From positions 3,781,501 through 3,845,500 of the forward strand of contig NZ_CP085988.1 of assembly GCF_020736365.1 (NCBI RefSeq): a stretch of 64,000 nucleotides of DNA, in the 5' to 3' direction. This stretch comes from Clostridium sp. M62/1 (GTDB taxonomy: Bacteria > Bacillota > Clostridia > Lachnospirales > Lachnospiraceae). The position numbers and the translations under genes were made by a program. The notes under the pieces were generated by a model. It did not search any database and was not told the DNA's origin. It was given only the letters and a program-made list of their open reading frames with translations. Every line of letters begins with the position of its first letter. Position 1 is the first letter of the stretch. Positions 35,056 through 43,184 of this stretch are shown here, in pieces.

Positions 35056-35769
35056 ATGGCAGAAAAACAGAAAATCCTCATTGTGGATGACGACGAAAAT
35101 ATTGCGGAGCTTATCTCCCTGTATCTGACCAAGGAGTGCTATGAGACGAAGATTGTAGGCGACGGCGAGGAGGCCCTGAAGGTGTTCCCGGTCTTTAAGC
35201 CAAACCTCATTCTCCTTGACCTGATGCTTCCCGGCATGGACGGCTACCAGGTGTGCCGGGAGCTGCGCTCCTCCTCCCAGGTACCCATTATCATGCTCTC
35301 CGCCAAGGGAGAGATTTTTGACAAGGTTCTGGGACTGGAGCTGGGCGCCGACGACTATATGATCAAGCCCTTTGACTCCAAGGAGCTGGTGGCCAGGGTG
35401 AAGGCTGTTCTCAGGCGCTACCAGGCGGCCCCCCAGCCCCAGGAACCGGCAGGTCCGGATCAGAAGGGACAGTATGTGGAATTTCCGGATCTCATTGTAA
35501 ACCTGACCAACTACTCTGTCATTTACAATGGCCATTCCATCGAGATGCCTCCCAAGGAGCTGGAGCTTTTATACTTCCTGGCCTCCTCACCGAACCAGGT
35601 GTTCACAAGGGAGCAGCTTCTCGACCATATCTGGGGATATGAGTATATCGGCGATACGAGAACGGTGGATGTGCATATCAAGCGCCTGCGCGAAAAGATC
35701 AAAGATCACGAAAAATGGGCCTTAACCACGGTCTGGGGCATCGGGTATAAATTTGAAGTAAAGCGGTAG
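35056..35769 (+). CDS. OmpR/PhoB-type response regulator
   Basis: 237 residues from ATG 35056 (AAAGGA upstream). Receiver domain with ILIVDDDEN, phosphorylated Asp in LLDLMLPGMDG and MLSAKGE/KPFDSKEL; a Gln/Pro linker; then a winged HTH with EREQLLDHIWGYEYIGDTRTVDVHIKRLREKI-type ending. It pairs with the kinase 173 bases downstream (35943-37346). It is almost certainly co-transcribed with mutS2, unusual company for a two-component system. Confidence 0.95.
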   Translation: MAEKQKILIVDDDENIAELISLYLTKECYETKIVGDGEEALKVFPVFKPNLILLDLMLPGMDGYQVCRELRSSSQVPIIMLSAKGEIFDKVLGLELGADDYMIKPFDSKELVARVKAVLRRYQAAPQPQEPAGPDQKGQYVEFPDLIVNLTNYSVIYNGHSIEMPPKELELLYFLASSPNQVFTREQLLDHIWGYEYIGDTRTVDVHIKRLREKIKDHEKWALTTVWGIGYKFEVKR

Positions 35770-35810
35770 GACTGTGTGAATGCCGGGGCGCAGATATGCC
35801 CCTGAATTTT

Positions 35811-35860
35811 GGCGGAAGGGAACAGCCCCGTTTTTTTCTATGGGGCTCTCCCCTTCCGCC
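35811..35860 (+). other. Stem-loop between response regulator and kinase genes
   Basis: Outer stem GGCGGAAGGG with complement, inner stem AGCCCC/GGGGCT whose loop contains seven T. There is no T tract after the outer stem, so it is more likely a processing or attenuation element setting the regulator-to-kinase ratio than a full terminator. Confidence 0.5.
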
Positions 35861-35942
35861 GTAATGAAATCTGAATATTACTTTTCATCCGGCAGACAGC
35901 CCTCCCGGCTGCCGGACTGAGAATTTAAGAGGTGAAATTCCC

Positions 35943-37346
35943 ATGATCCACTCCCTGTACTATAAATTTATTCTCGGCTATCTCATTTTCGGTTTCCTGG
36001 GCTTTGTGACCATCGCCACCTTCTCATCAGACATAACCCATGACTATCTGGTAAAACAGAAGGCGGAGGCGCTGTACGATGAGGCCAACCTGATTGCAGA
36101 AAACTGCAGCAATGTCTACACAGGAAAACAGCTGAATCTGGAGGCGGCAAAACCCCAGCTTGAAGCTATGGCATCCTACCTCTCCTCCGACATCTGGATT
36201 GTAAACCACGAGGGCACCATCATCATGGACAGCAGCCGCCGACTGACCGGAAGCTCCATTGAAGATTTCGACCCGACGGCTGGAGGCAATAAGCCCTATG
36301 CGATTGGAATGTACTACGGAATGTTTTCTGATGAGGTGCTGTCCGTGTCGTCTCCCATAACGGGAAATTTCAACACATACGGCTATATTGTGATCCACAT
36401 GCCCATGAGCCTGGTGACAGAGGAACAGAACAGTATTCTGAATATTATATACATTACAGCGGGAATTATCTTTGCCATCTCGCTGATCCTCCTGCTCTTC
36501 TTCACCAAGACCGTGTATTTCCCGCTGAAAAAAATTACCCGGGCGGCCACGGAGTACGCGGCAGGAAACCTGTCCTACAGTATAGAGCTCCACACTCAGG
36601 ACGAGATGGGCTATCTGGCCAATACCCTGAACTACATGGCCATGGAGCTGAACAAGATGGAGGAATATCAGCACAAGTTCATTGCCAATGTGTCCCACGA
36701 CTTCCGCTCACCTCTGACCTCCATCAAGGGGTATCTGGAAGCCATCATCGACGGCACTATCCCGCCGGAGCTGTACGAAAAATATCTGAATATCATCATT
36801 GCAGAAACGGAGAGGCTCAACAAACTGACCCAGGGAATGCTGACCTTAAACTCCCTTGACAGCAAGGGCTTTCTGACCCGCACCAACTTTGATATCAACC
36901 GGGTCATCAAGGATACGGCGGCCGCCTTTGAGGGCACCTGCAATGCCAAGGGCATCACCTTTGATCTGACGTTCAGTGACTCCATCCAGATGGTTTTCGC
37001 GGACCTGGGAAAAATCCAGCAGGTGCTGTACAATCTGATCGACAATGCCATCAAATTCAGCCACGAGGATTCTGTGATCTATATCCAGGTTGCAGAAAAG
37101 CACGAGAAGATCTTCGTCTCCGTCAAAGATACGGGAGTGGGGATACCAAAGGACAGCATCAAAAAAATCTGGGAGCGGTTTTACAAGTCCGACCCTTCCC
37201 GCGGAAAGGACAAAAAGGGGACCGGCCTGGGCCTTGCCATCGTGAAGGAGATTATTCAGGCCCACGACGAAAATATCGATGTAGTCAGCACCGAGGGGGT
37301 TGGAACAGAGTTTATTTTCAGCCTGCCAAAGGCGAATCTGGGGTAA
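35943..37346 (+). CDS. Sensor histidine kinase
   Basis: 467 residues. TM1 (about 8-28), an extracellular sensor of about 135 residues, TM2 (about 165-188), HAMP (to about 240), HisKA with the phosphorylated His near 252 in NVSHDFRSPLTSIKGY, and HATPase_c with NLIDNAIKFS, DTGVGIPK and GTGLGLAIVKEI. Complete and intact. It is the cognate partner of the regulator at 35056-35769. The extracellular segment has a PAS-like look (IVNHEGTIIMDSS). The signal is unknown. Confidence 0.95.
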   Translation: MIHSLYYKFILGYLIFGFLGFVTIATFSSDITHDYLVKQKAEALYDEANLIAENCSNVYTGKQLNLEAAKPQLEAMASYLSSDIWIVNHEGTIIMDSSRRLTGSSIEDFDPTAGGNKPYAIGMYYGMFSDEVLSVSSPITGNFNTYGYIVIHMPMSLVTEEQNSILNIIYITAGIIFAISLILLLFFTKTVYFPLKKITRAATEYAAGNLSYSIELHTQDEMGYLANTLNYMAMELNKMEEYQHKFIANVSHDFRSPLTSIKGYLEAIIDGTIPPELYEKYLNIIIAETERLNKLTQGMLTLNSLDSKGFLTRTNFDINRVIKDTAAAFEGTCNAKGITFDLTFSDSIQMVFADLGKIQQVLYNLIDNAIKFSHEDSVIYIQVAEKHEKIFVSVKDTGVGIPKDSIKKIWERFYKSDPSRGKDKKGTGLGLAIVKEIIQAHDENIDVVSTEGVGTEFIFSLPKANLG

Positions 37347-37363
37347 GGCTCGGGTACTCTGTA

Positions 37364-39154
37364 TTATGAGAAAGCCGTCTCTTCTCTCTCCCCGTCTTTT
37401 TTCCACATCAGCGTCACCTTGAACAGATCTGCCTCTGTCTCCAGTTCAAATCTTCCTCCCTGGAGCTCCACAAAGCTCCTGGCGATTGCAAGGCCCAGTC
37501 CGGAGCCTTCTGTGTTTCTGGACTGGTCTCCCCTCACAAAACGGTCTGTGAGATCACGTCCGTCATCAGACAGCTCCGCGGCAGAGATATTCTTCATGGC
37601 AACGCGAACCTCGCCTGTCTTTTCCTGGCCTTCCTCCTCCCGTTCCGTTATCTCGATATACGCCCTGGTTCCCGGCATTCCGTATTTGACAATGTTTATC
37701 AGCAGATTTTCAAATACCCGGTAGGTCTTTTCGCTGTCCAGAAGGAGCTTTATCTTTCTGTCCGGCAGCTGAAACCGGAAATCGATCCCGCTCGTTCTCA
37801 TCCTGTCGTCCAGCTCCAGCCTTACCTGCTTCATCAGGCTTACCACGTCCACCTCCACCAGGTTCAGGGCAATGCTTCCGCTGTTGGCCTTGCTGACCTC
37901 AAACAGATCCTCTATGAGTGCTTTCAGCCGCATGGACTTCTGATCCAGGATCTGAATATACGCCTCCCGCTCCTCCTTCGTGAGCTGGGGCTGCTTTAAA
38001 AGGTTTACATAAGTAATAATCGCCGTCAGAGGCGTTTTCAGATCATGGGAGACATTGGTTATCAGCTCCGTCTTCATCCGCTGGCTCTTTACCTCCTCCT
38101 CCACTGCTTTTTTAAAGCCTGTCCGGATCTTCTGTATCTCATCCCGAAACGGCTCGAACACGCCCAGATCCTCTGTGATCTCCACATCCAGATTTCCCTC
38201 CGCCAGCTCATTCGTCGCTCTGAGCAGGATTTTATATTTTTCCTGCATCCGGTCATACAGCCTTCTGAGAATCAGGTACAGGACTGCAGAGTATACGATC
38301 AGCCCGAAAATCCCAAAGAACCAGAGACTGCAGAATACAGTGAGAAGGACAAAATTGATTCCCACGATCCTGATAAGCGTCTTTGTGGAGCGCTCCCTCA
38401 AATCTATTTTCTCCACCTGTCTGTAGCTGTTCACGGCAAACCTTTTTAAAAACCGCAGAAATGCTCCGGTGAGCGTCCTCTCCCTGAACCATCTGGCCGG
38501 TCCCAGGGTAAAGAAGGAGGCAGCCGTCTCCGCCATCCAGAACAGCGTCAGGGCCAGGAAAAACCAGGATGCATAATTGACTGCAGCCAGCACGGTTTCA
38601 GCGCTCTCAGGGCTCATCTGGTAATATCCGCCGCTCATGAGAGCCATGCTCTCTCCGCTCAGGGCGGCGCAGGCCATCTGGGGGCCCATCCCGCTTCCCA
38701 TGGAAATCCCGAAGATCAGAAATCCAGTGAGAACCATCAGCTCAAAGGGCATTTTAAAAATCAGGATGTCCGTCATCTGGAAATACCGGACTGCTGCCAG
38801 AAAGAAGGCCAGGAGCACCACCAGCACTGCAGCCCCCAGAGTAATGGCCTCCAGGGCATCCTCCACTCTGATATAGCCAGGCAGAACCCATACCTCATCC
38901 TCCATATAGATTACATAGCCTTCGTATGAGGAGCTGTCCCGGCTTTCCACATAGTAATCATAGCCGGGATAGACGTATGTCTCCTCCCCATAGAGGCTCT
39001 CCGCACTGCCCGCGTATTCTTCCGGCCCGCTCTCCCATTCCTCTGCAGGCACAATGGTCTTTCCGGCCTGCATCTCCTTTGACAGCCAGGGATAAAAGGC
39101 CATCACTCCTCCCGCTACGGCGGCCGCCAGGAAAAGAGCCAGGAAAAGCCCCAT
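37364..39154 (-). CDS. Sensor histidine kinase with large multi-pass N-terminus
   Basis: 596 residues from ATG 39154, which has AAGGGC upstream; a TTG at 39241 inside the regulator gene would lengthen it. After TM1 there is a Tyr/Glu-rich extracellular segment of about 80 residues, then about five more membrane helices, a HAMP-like region, HisKA (His near 370 in NVSHDLKTPLTAI) and HATPase_c (NLLINIVKYG, GSGLGLAIARSFV). It follows its regulator gene on the same strand and converges with the plus-strand kinase, leaving only 17 bases between stops. Confidence 0.92.
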   Translation of the reverse strand: MGLFLALFLAAAVAGGVMAFYPWLSKEMQAGKTIVPAEEWESGPEEYAGSAESLYGEETYVYPGYDYYVESRDSSSYEGYVIYMEDEVWVLPGYIRVEDALEAITLGAAVLVVLLAFFLAAVRYFQMTDILIFKMPFELMVLTGFLIFGISMGSGMGPQMACAALSGESMALMSGGYYQMSPESAETVLAAVNYASWFFLALTLFWMAETAASFFTLGPARWFRERTLTGAFLRFLKRFAVNSYRQVEKIDLRERSTKTLIRIVGINFVLLTVFCSLWFFGIFGLIVYSAVLYLILRRLYDRMQEKYKILLRATNELAEGNLDVEITEDLGVFEPFRDEIQKIRTGFKKAVEEEVKSQRMKTELITNVSHDLKTPLTAIITYVNLLKQPQLTKEEREAYIQILDQKSMRLKALIEDLFEVSKANSGSIALNLVEVDVVSLMKQVRLELDDRMRTSGIDFRFQLPDRKIKLLLDSEKTYRVFENLLINIVKYGMPGTRAYIEITEREEEGQEKTGEVRVAMKNISAAELSDDGRDLTDRFVRGDQSRNTEGSGLGLAIARSFVELQGGRFELETEADLFKVTLMWKKDGEREETAFS

Positions 39155-39212
39155 AATTCTGCCCTTCAGGTTCCGTCCACAGTTTCTGCCTTCATCCTTT
39201 AAAATCTGTTTC

Positions 39213-39968
39213 TCACTGCTGCTTCTCAATTTTATAGCCAACGCCCCACACCACCTTTAAATATTTTGGATTTCTGGGATTGATCTCGATCTTTTCCCTG
39301 ATATTTCTCACATGGACCATCACCGTGTCAATATTGACGGCCCGCTCGTTCCATACGCGCTCATAGATCTCCTCCGCCGAGAACACATGTCCCGGATTCT
39401 TCATGAGAAGGAGGAGGATCTTAAACTCCATGGGCGTCACCTTCACCGGTGAGCCATCCACAAAGAGCTCCACCGTGTCCTCATTTAACTCCAGTCCGCC
39501 GATGCGGTAGACATTTTTATCCTGTTCTTCCTGTCCGCCTGCTTCCTTCTCTTCCAGAAGCTTCATAAACCGGCGGTAGCGGCGAAGCTGGGAATTGACC
39601 CGGGCCAGAAGCTCCATGGGAGTGAACGGCTTAGTCACATAGTCGTCAGCTCCCATGTTGAGTCCCATAATCTTGTCGACCTCCTCTGACTTGGCTGACA
39701 GGAAGATAACCGGAAAATCATACTGCTCTCTGAGTTTTATGACCATTGTGATTCCGTCCATTCTGGGCATCATAATGTCTACAATAGCCAGATGGATCTC
39801 CTCCTTCTCAATCACTCTGAGCCCCTCTATTCCGTCTGCTGCCTGAAATACCCTGTATCCCTGGCCTCTCAGAAAAATTTCGATGCCCTGCCTGATCTCT
39901 CTGTCATCCTCCACAATCAGAATGTGCCCTGCATCCGCGCCTGTCTGCTTTTCCATATCCCTTTTCAT
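39213..39968 (-). CDS. OmpR/PhoB-type response regulator
   Basis: 251 residues. Receiver with ILIVEDDREI, phosphorylated Asp in AIVDIMMPRMDG and a KPFTPMELLARV end; winged HTH with KVTPMEFKILLLLMKNPGHVF. Two starts are possible, ATG 39968 and the in-frame ATG four codons later, which has the better spaced AAAAGGG. The gene sits between a 101-residue membrane protein gene (10 bases upstream) and its kinase. Confidence 0.94.
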   Translation of the reverse strand: MKRDMEKQTGADAGHILIVEDDREIRQGIEIFLRGQGYRVFQAADGIEGLRVIEKEEIHLAIVDIMMPRMDGITMVIKLREQYDFPVIFLSAKSEEVDKIMGLNMGADDYVTKPFTPMELLARVNSQLRRYRRFMKLLEEKEAGGQEEQDKNVYRIGGLELNEDTVELFVDGSPVKVTPMEFKILLLLMKNPGHVFSAEEIYERVWNERAVNIDTVMVHVRNIREKIEINPRNPKYLKVVWGVGYKIEKQQ

Positions 39969-39977
39969 CTCCGTCTT

Positions 39978-40283
39978 TTATATTTTCTGCCCCGCGGGAC
40001 ATACTGGCTGCCTGGCCGCCTGTCTTGCCTGTCCCCTCTGCCCGTTCAGGGCCGCAGCTGCCGGAAGCTCTGTATCACAAATACAGCCGCCCGTTTTACC
40101 CTGACGGTACCCTGATAAGCTGCCGCAAAATTTCACCTTTTTTATGTTTTTCGGCTCTGTTCTGATTATACTACATTTTTTCCTCTCCTCTGCCGCAAAT
40201 TGAAAAAACTGAATCACAAGGTTCACTGCCGTTATGCCGGCAAATACGAAAAGCACTGCCGTTATAAGCCCGTCATAATTCAT
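39978..40283 (-). CDS. Small single-span membrane protein leading a two-component operon
   Basis: 101 residues from ATG 40283, with a very strong GGAGGGGG ribosome site seven bases upstream. A hydrophobic segment GLITAVLFVFAGITAVNLVI (about 5-24) is followed by a short basic, Cys-containing tail with a low-complexity Ala/Gln/Arg end (AARQPVCPAGQKI). The stop is 10 bases before the response regulator start, so the three genes form an operon. It may modulate the kinase; no family was recognised, and the odd tail leaves some doubt that the full length is translated. Confidence 0.55.
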   Translation of the reverse strand: MNYDGLITAVLFVFAGITAVNLVIQFFQFAAEERKKCSIIRTEPKNIKKVKFCGSLSGYRQGKTGGCICDTELPAAAALNGQRGQARQAARQPVCPAGQKI

Positions 40284-40439
40284 CTCTTCCCCCTCCTCTC
40301 TGTCAGTGACAGTATAGCGGGGAAATCTAAACACAGCCTGCATAAAAAACGAAAGAAATTCTAAAGAAAACGAGGCGCGCGCCGCCGGAGCCACGCGAAA
40401 AAAGCCGGAAACTGCAGGTGCCTCTCCCCGGCGTCTGCA

Positions 40440-40581
40440 GCTTCCAGCCTTTTTATTGCGTCTTTTTATTTCCGCTTTTTATTTTTGCTTTCTGTTTTCG
40501 CTATCTATTTCCGCTTTTTACTTTGTCTTTCCGTTTTTTCTTTCAGGTTCTGCCTTGTTATTTCTGCTTGTTTATTTCTTT
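40440..40581. other. Polypyrimidine tract after the DEAD-box helicase gene
   Basis: About 140 bases of almost pure C/T on the plus strand (A/G-rich on the transcribed minus strand), built of irregular repeats like TTTCCGCTTTTTATTT. Translation gives low-complexity peptides, so it is not coding. It forms the 3' end of the helicase transcript. Confidence 0.6.
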
Positions 40582-42243
40582 TTATCTCCTGTTTGCCTTC
40601 TCGATATGGATGTTTTTGCCCTTGATCCGCGCATCCTTCATGGCCTGAAGCACAATGTCCGCCTGCTCTCTCGGAACTTCCACAAAGGTATACTTATCAT
40701 ACATGTCAATGCTTCCCACCATCTTGCCAGGCATTCCGGACTCTCCCGCGATAGCGCCCAGGATGTCTCCCGGCTTCACATTCTGATTCTTTCCGATGTT
40801 GATAAACAGTCTTGCCATGTCATCCCCGCCGGAACGGTTTCCCCGTCCGCCTGATCTGGAGCCTCTGCCGCGGCCGTAATTTCTGTCTCTCCAGTCACCC
40901 AGGTCATCCAGGGAGCGCAGAGGACGGGAATCCTCGATAATATCCTCATTATCCTCACCCATGATCATCCGGAGAAGCCCTGCCGCCAGATCAAGGGTGG
41001 TATAGTCCTCCTCGAGAACCTTCCTCTCAATAATGTCGATCAGACGATCCATGTCATTGTCCTGGAGGATCTCCTCCGCCTGGCAGAGAATCTTGTCCGC
41101 CTTGATCTCTGTCACATCGTCAATGGACGGAATCGGCTGAGGGACAATCTTGGTCTTGCAGTAGCGCTGAATATCCCTGAGCTTGTAGACCTCCTTGCCC
41201 ACCACAAGGCTGAAGGCCTTTCCCTCTCTTCCTGCCCGGCCGGTACGGCCGATGCGGTGAACGTAATACTCCTCGTCCTGGGGGATGTCATAGTTAAACA
41301 CAGCCTCCACGTCGTCCACATCGATTCCTCTGGCAGCCACATCCGTTGCCACCAGAATGTCCGTGCGGCCCTTCCTGAAGCCGTTCATGACCCGGTCACG
41401 CTGCACCTGCTTTAAATCCCCGTGAAGTCCCTCTGCAAAGTAGCCGCGGCCCTGAAGGGCAAGCACCAGCTCATCCACCTGCTTTTTCGTATTGCAGAAG
41501 ACGACAGACAGCTTGGGAGCGTACATATCGAGAAGGCGGCACATAACCTCCAGCTTGTTCTTCGGCTTTACATCGTAGTAATACTGGGTTACCTTGGGAA
41601 CTGTCAGGTCCTTTTTTACTACCTTCACGATTTCCGGATCCTTCTGGAACTTCTTCGCAATCTCGGCAATAGCCTGCGGCATGGTGGCGGAGAACATCAC
41701 CGTCTGCCGTTCCTCGGGCAGTTCGCTTAAGATGGTTTCCATATCCTCCAGAAAGCCCATATTGAGCATCTCATCCGCCTCGTCCAGGACAACGGTGTGT
41801 ACCTGGCCAAACTTGATGGTCTTTCTCCGCATGTGATCCATCACCCGGCCCGGCGTTCCTATAATCACCTGCACGCCATCCTTTAATGAGCGGATCTGCT
41901 TTACAATTTCCTGACCTCCGTAAATGGGAAGTACCTTGATCCCGTGCATGTATTTTGCAAGATTTCGGATCTCCTCAGCCACCTGGATTGCCAGCTCTCT
42001 GGTAGGGCAGAGCACAACTGCCTGCAGCTTTTTATTTTTCGGATCGATCTTTTCCAGAAGGGGGATACCAAAGGCGGCAGTCTTTCCTGTTCCCGTCTGG
42101 GCCTGCCCGATAATATCCTTTCCCTCCAGCTCCAGTGGAATCGCCTTCGCCTGAATCGGGGACGCCGCCTCAAACCCCATGTCCGTCACTGCCCGCAGAA
42201 TCTTTGCGTCCAGGTTTAATTCTTCAAATCTGATTGTTTCCAT
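40582..42243 (-). CDS. deaD: DEAD-box RNA helicase with DbpA-like RNA-binding domain
   Basis: 553 residues. All helicase motifs are present: Q motif near FEAASPIQAKAIP, AQTGTGKT, PTRELAIQ, VLDEADEML, MFSATMP, and the C-terminal lobe ending HRIGRTGRAG. After an Arg/Gly-rich linker (GRGRGSRSGGRGNRSGG) the last 75 residues form a DbpA-type RNA-binding domain (ARLFINIGKNQNVKPGDILGAIAG). It remodels structured RNA during ribosome assembly or mRNA decay. A leader of about 305 bases with several hairpins and a consensus promoter precede it, consistent with cold or autoregulation. Confidence 0.95.
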   Translation of the reverse strand: METIRFEELNLDAKILRAVTDMGFEAASPIQAKAIPLELEGKDIIGQAQTGTGKTAAFGIPLLEKIDPKNKKLQAVVLCPTRELAIQVAEEIRNLAKYMHGIKVLPIYGGQEIVKQIRSLKDGVQVIIGTPGRVMDHMRRKTIKFGQVHTVVLDEADEMLNMGFLEDMETILSELPEERQTVMFSATMPQAIAEIAKKFQKDPEIVKVVKKDLTVPKVTQYYYDVKPKNKLEVMCRLLDMYAPKLSVVFCNTKKQVDELVLALQGRGYFAEGLHGDLKQVQRDRVMNGFRKGRTDILVATDVAARGIDVDDVEAVFNYDIPQDEEYYVHRIGRTGRAGREGKAFSLVVGKEVYKLRDIQRYCKTKIVPQPIPSIDDVTEIKADKILCQAEEILQDNDMDRLIDIIERKVLEEDYTTLDLAAGLLRMIMGEDNEDIIEDSRPLRSLDDLGDWRDRNYGRGRGSRSGGRGNRSGGDDMARLFINIGKNQNVKPGDILGAIAGESGMPGKMVGSIDMYDKYTFVEVPREQADIVLQAMKDARIKGKNIHIEKANRR

Positions 42244-42550
42244 TCTGTTCCTTTCTAAAGCTACCGTCTGGGGGCTGCCCTTCCTGCCGGACAGCCTCCC
42301 CTCTTATTTTTACCTGTCTAAAAGTTTCGGAAAACTTTTGTAAAGCATACTGTCCTTAATCGAACAAAGAATCCTGCTCTGCAGGATTCTCCGCCTGCGG
42401 CGGGGCTGCAAAGCAGCCGTATTCCTTTCCAACCCAGTGCGTTCCCGCCCGGCGGGCTTTTTATTTAACAGGAAATTCAACAGAATTTCCTGTTAAATAA
42501 AAAAAGATTCAAGACCGTTTCAGTTCTTGAACCTTCCCGCTTTTACGTCC
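42244..42550 (-). promoter_or_regulatory. Long structured 5' leader of the DEAD-box helicase
   Basis: From the predicted start near 42549 to ATG 42243 the leader is about 305 bases. Order on the transcript: TTCAAGA/TCTTGAA stem (42506-42532 region), a perfect 21-bp stem with 4-base loop (42458-42503), CCCGCC-C-GGCGGG (42444-42456), GGCTGC-AAA-GCAGCC (42404-42418), and AGAATCCTGC-TCT-GCAGGATTCT (42368-42390). On the plus strand the GC stem is followed by TTTTTATTT and looks like a terminator facing the other way. Cold-shock helicases often have such leaders; no known riboswitch was matched. Confidence 0.65.
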
Positions 42551-42555
42551 AGTTT

Positions 42556-42584
42556 ACTATATCAGAAAATCTTATTTCTGTCAA
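42556..42584 (-). promoter_or_regulatory. Sigma-A promoter of the DEAD-box helicase
   Basis: Leftward consensus -35 TTGACA (42579-42584), 17-base spacer, -10 TATAGT (42556-42561). It is back to back with the rightward promoter at 42589-42616. Confidence 0.8.
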
Positions 42585-42588
42585 TCAC

Positions 42589-42616
42589 TGGACGAACGCG
42601 TCAACTGTGCTATAAT
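42589..42616 (+). promoter_or_regulatory. Sigma-A promoter of the Cys/His-rich secreted protein
   Basis: Rightward -35 TGGACG (42589-42594), 16-base spacer, -10 TATAAT (42611-42616), about 100 bases before ATG 42716. Confidence 0.6.
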
Positions 42617-42715
42617 AACAGTATCACCATCGTTCGGTTTCCTGAAGCAGACAGCAGAAAGCCAGGACTTCAATCGTCTGTCTGCCAGGATTCTATCTTC
42701 CAAGGAGGTGTTTTT

Positions 42716-43042
42716 ATGTCTGTTGGAGCAGTAAAAAAATGTCTGATCTCCGGGGTTTTCTGCCTGCTGGCTGCCGGGACTTTTGCCGTCCCTGCCTACG
42801 CCCACCATGGCAGAGGAACCTGCTGTGGGGAAGAGCAGAGAGCATTATGTCCGGCGGTCTGCAGCTTTGAGGACTGTGAGGAAACGGGACTTCACTGGCA
42901 CGGCGATTCCGTTTACTGCACAGGTGCCCATGAGAACGGATACTGCGACGGTTCCTGTGATGGGGCAGGAGGCGGCACATACTGCCGTCCCGGGCAGAAC
43001 AGTCCCGGCGCAAACGGACATCACAGACATTGCCGAAACTGA
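42716..43042 (+). CDS. Small secreted Cys/His-rich protein
   Basis: 108 residues from ATG 42716, with AAGGAGGTG eight bases upstream. A Sec signal peptide ends at VPAYA/H. The mature part of about 80 residues has ten Cys and many His (HHGRGTCCGEEQ, CSFEDCEETGLHWHGD, YCTGAHENGYCDGSC, GHHRHC), giving disulfide or metal-binding potential. No family was recognised. Own promoter and a strong terminator make it a single-gene unit. A secreted metal-binding or matrix protein is an inference from composition. Confidence 0.75.
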   Translation: MSVGAVKKCLISGVFCLLAAGTFAVPAYAHHGRGTCCGEEQRALCPAVCSFEDCEETGLHWHGDSVYCTGAHENGYCDGSCDGAGGGTYCRPGQNSPGANGHHRHCRN

Positions 43043-43112
43043 ATTCAGAACAGGTCCAAAATAAGTTTCCGGCTGTGTTCAGAGGATAAATACGAGGCCT
43101 GAGCGGCAGAAA

Positions 43113-43165
43113 GACAGCCTGCTTCCCAACAGAAGAGAAGGGAAGCAGGCTGTCGTCTTATTTTT
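43113..43165. terminator. Bidirectional terminator between the Cys/His-rich protein gene and brnQ
   Basis: A perfect 15-bp stem (GACAGCCTGCTTCCC and complement, 12-base loop); rightward it is followed by GTCTTATTTTT, leftward by TTTCT. It serves both convergent genes. Confidence 0.85.
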
Positions 43166-43184
43166 CTTTATAGGCCTGTCGTCT

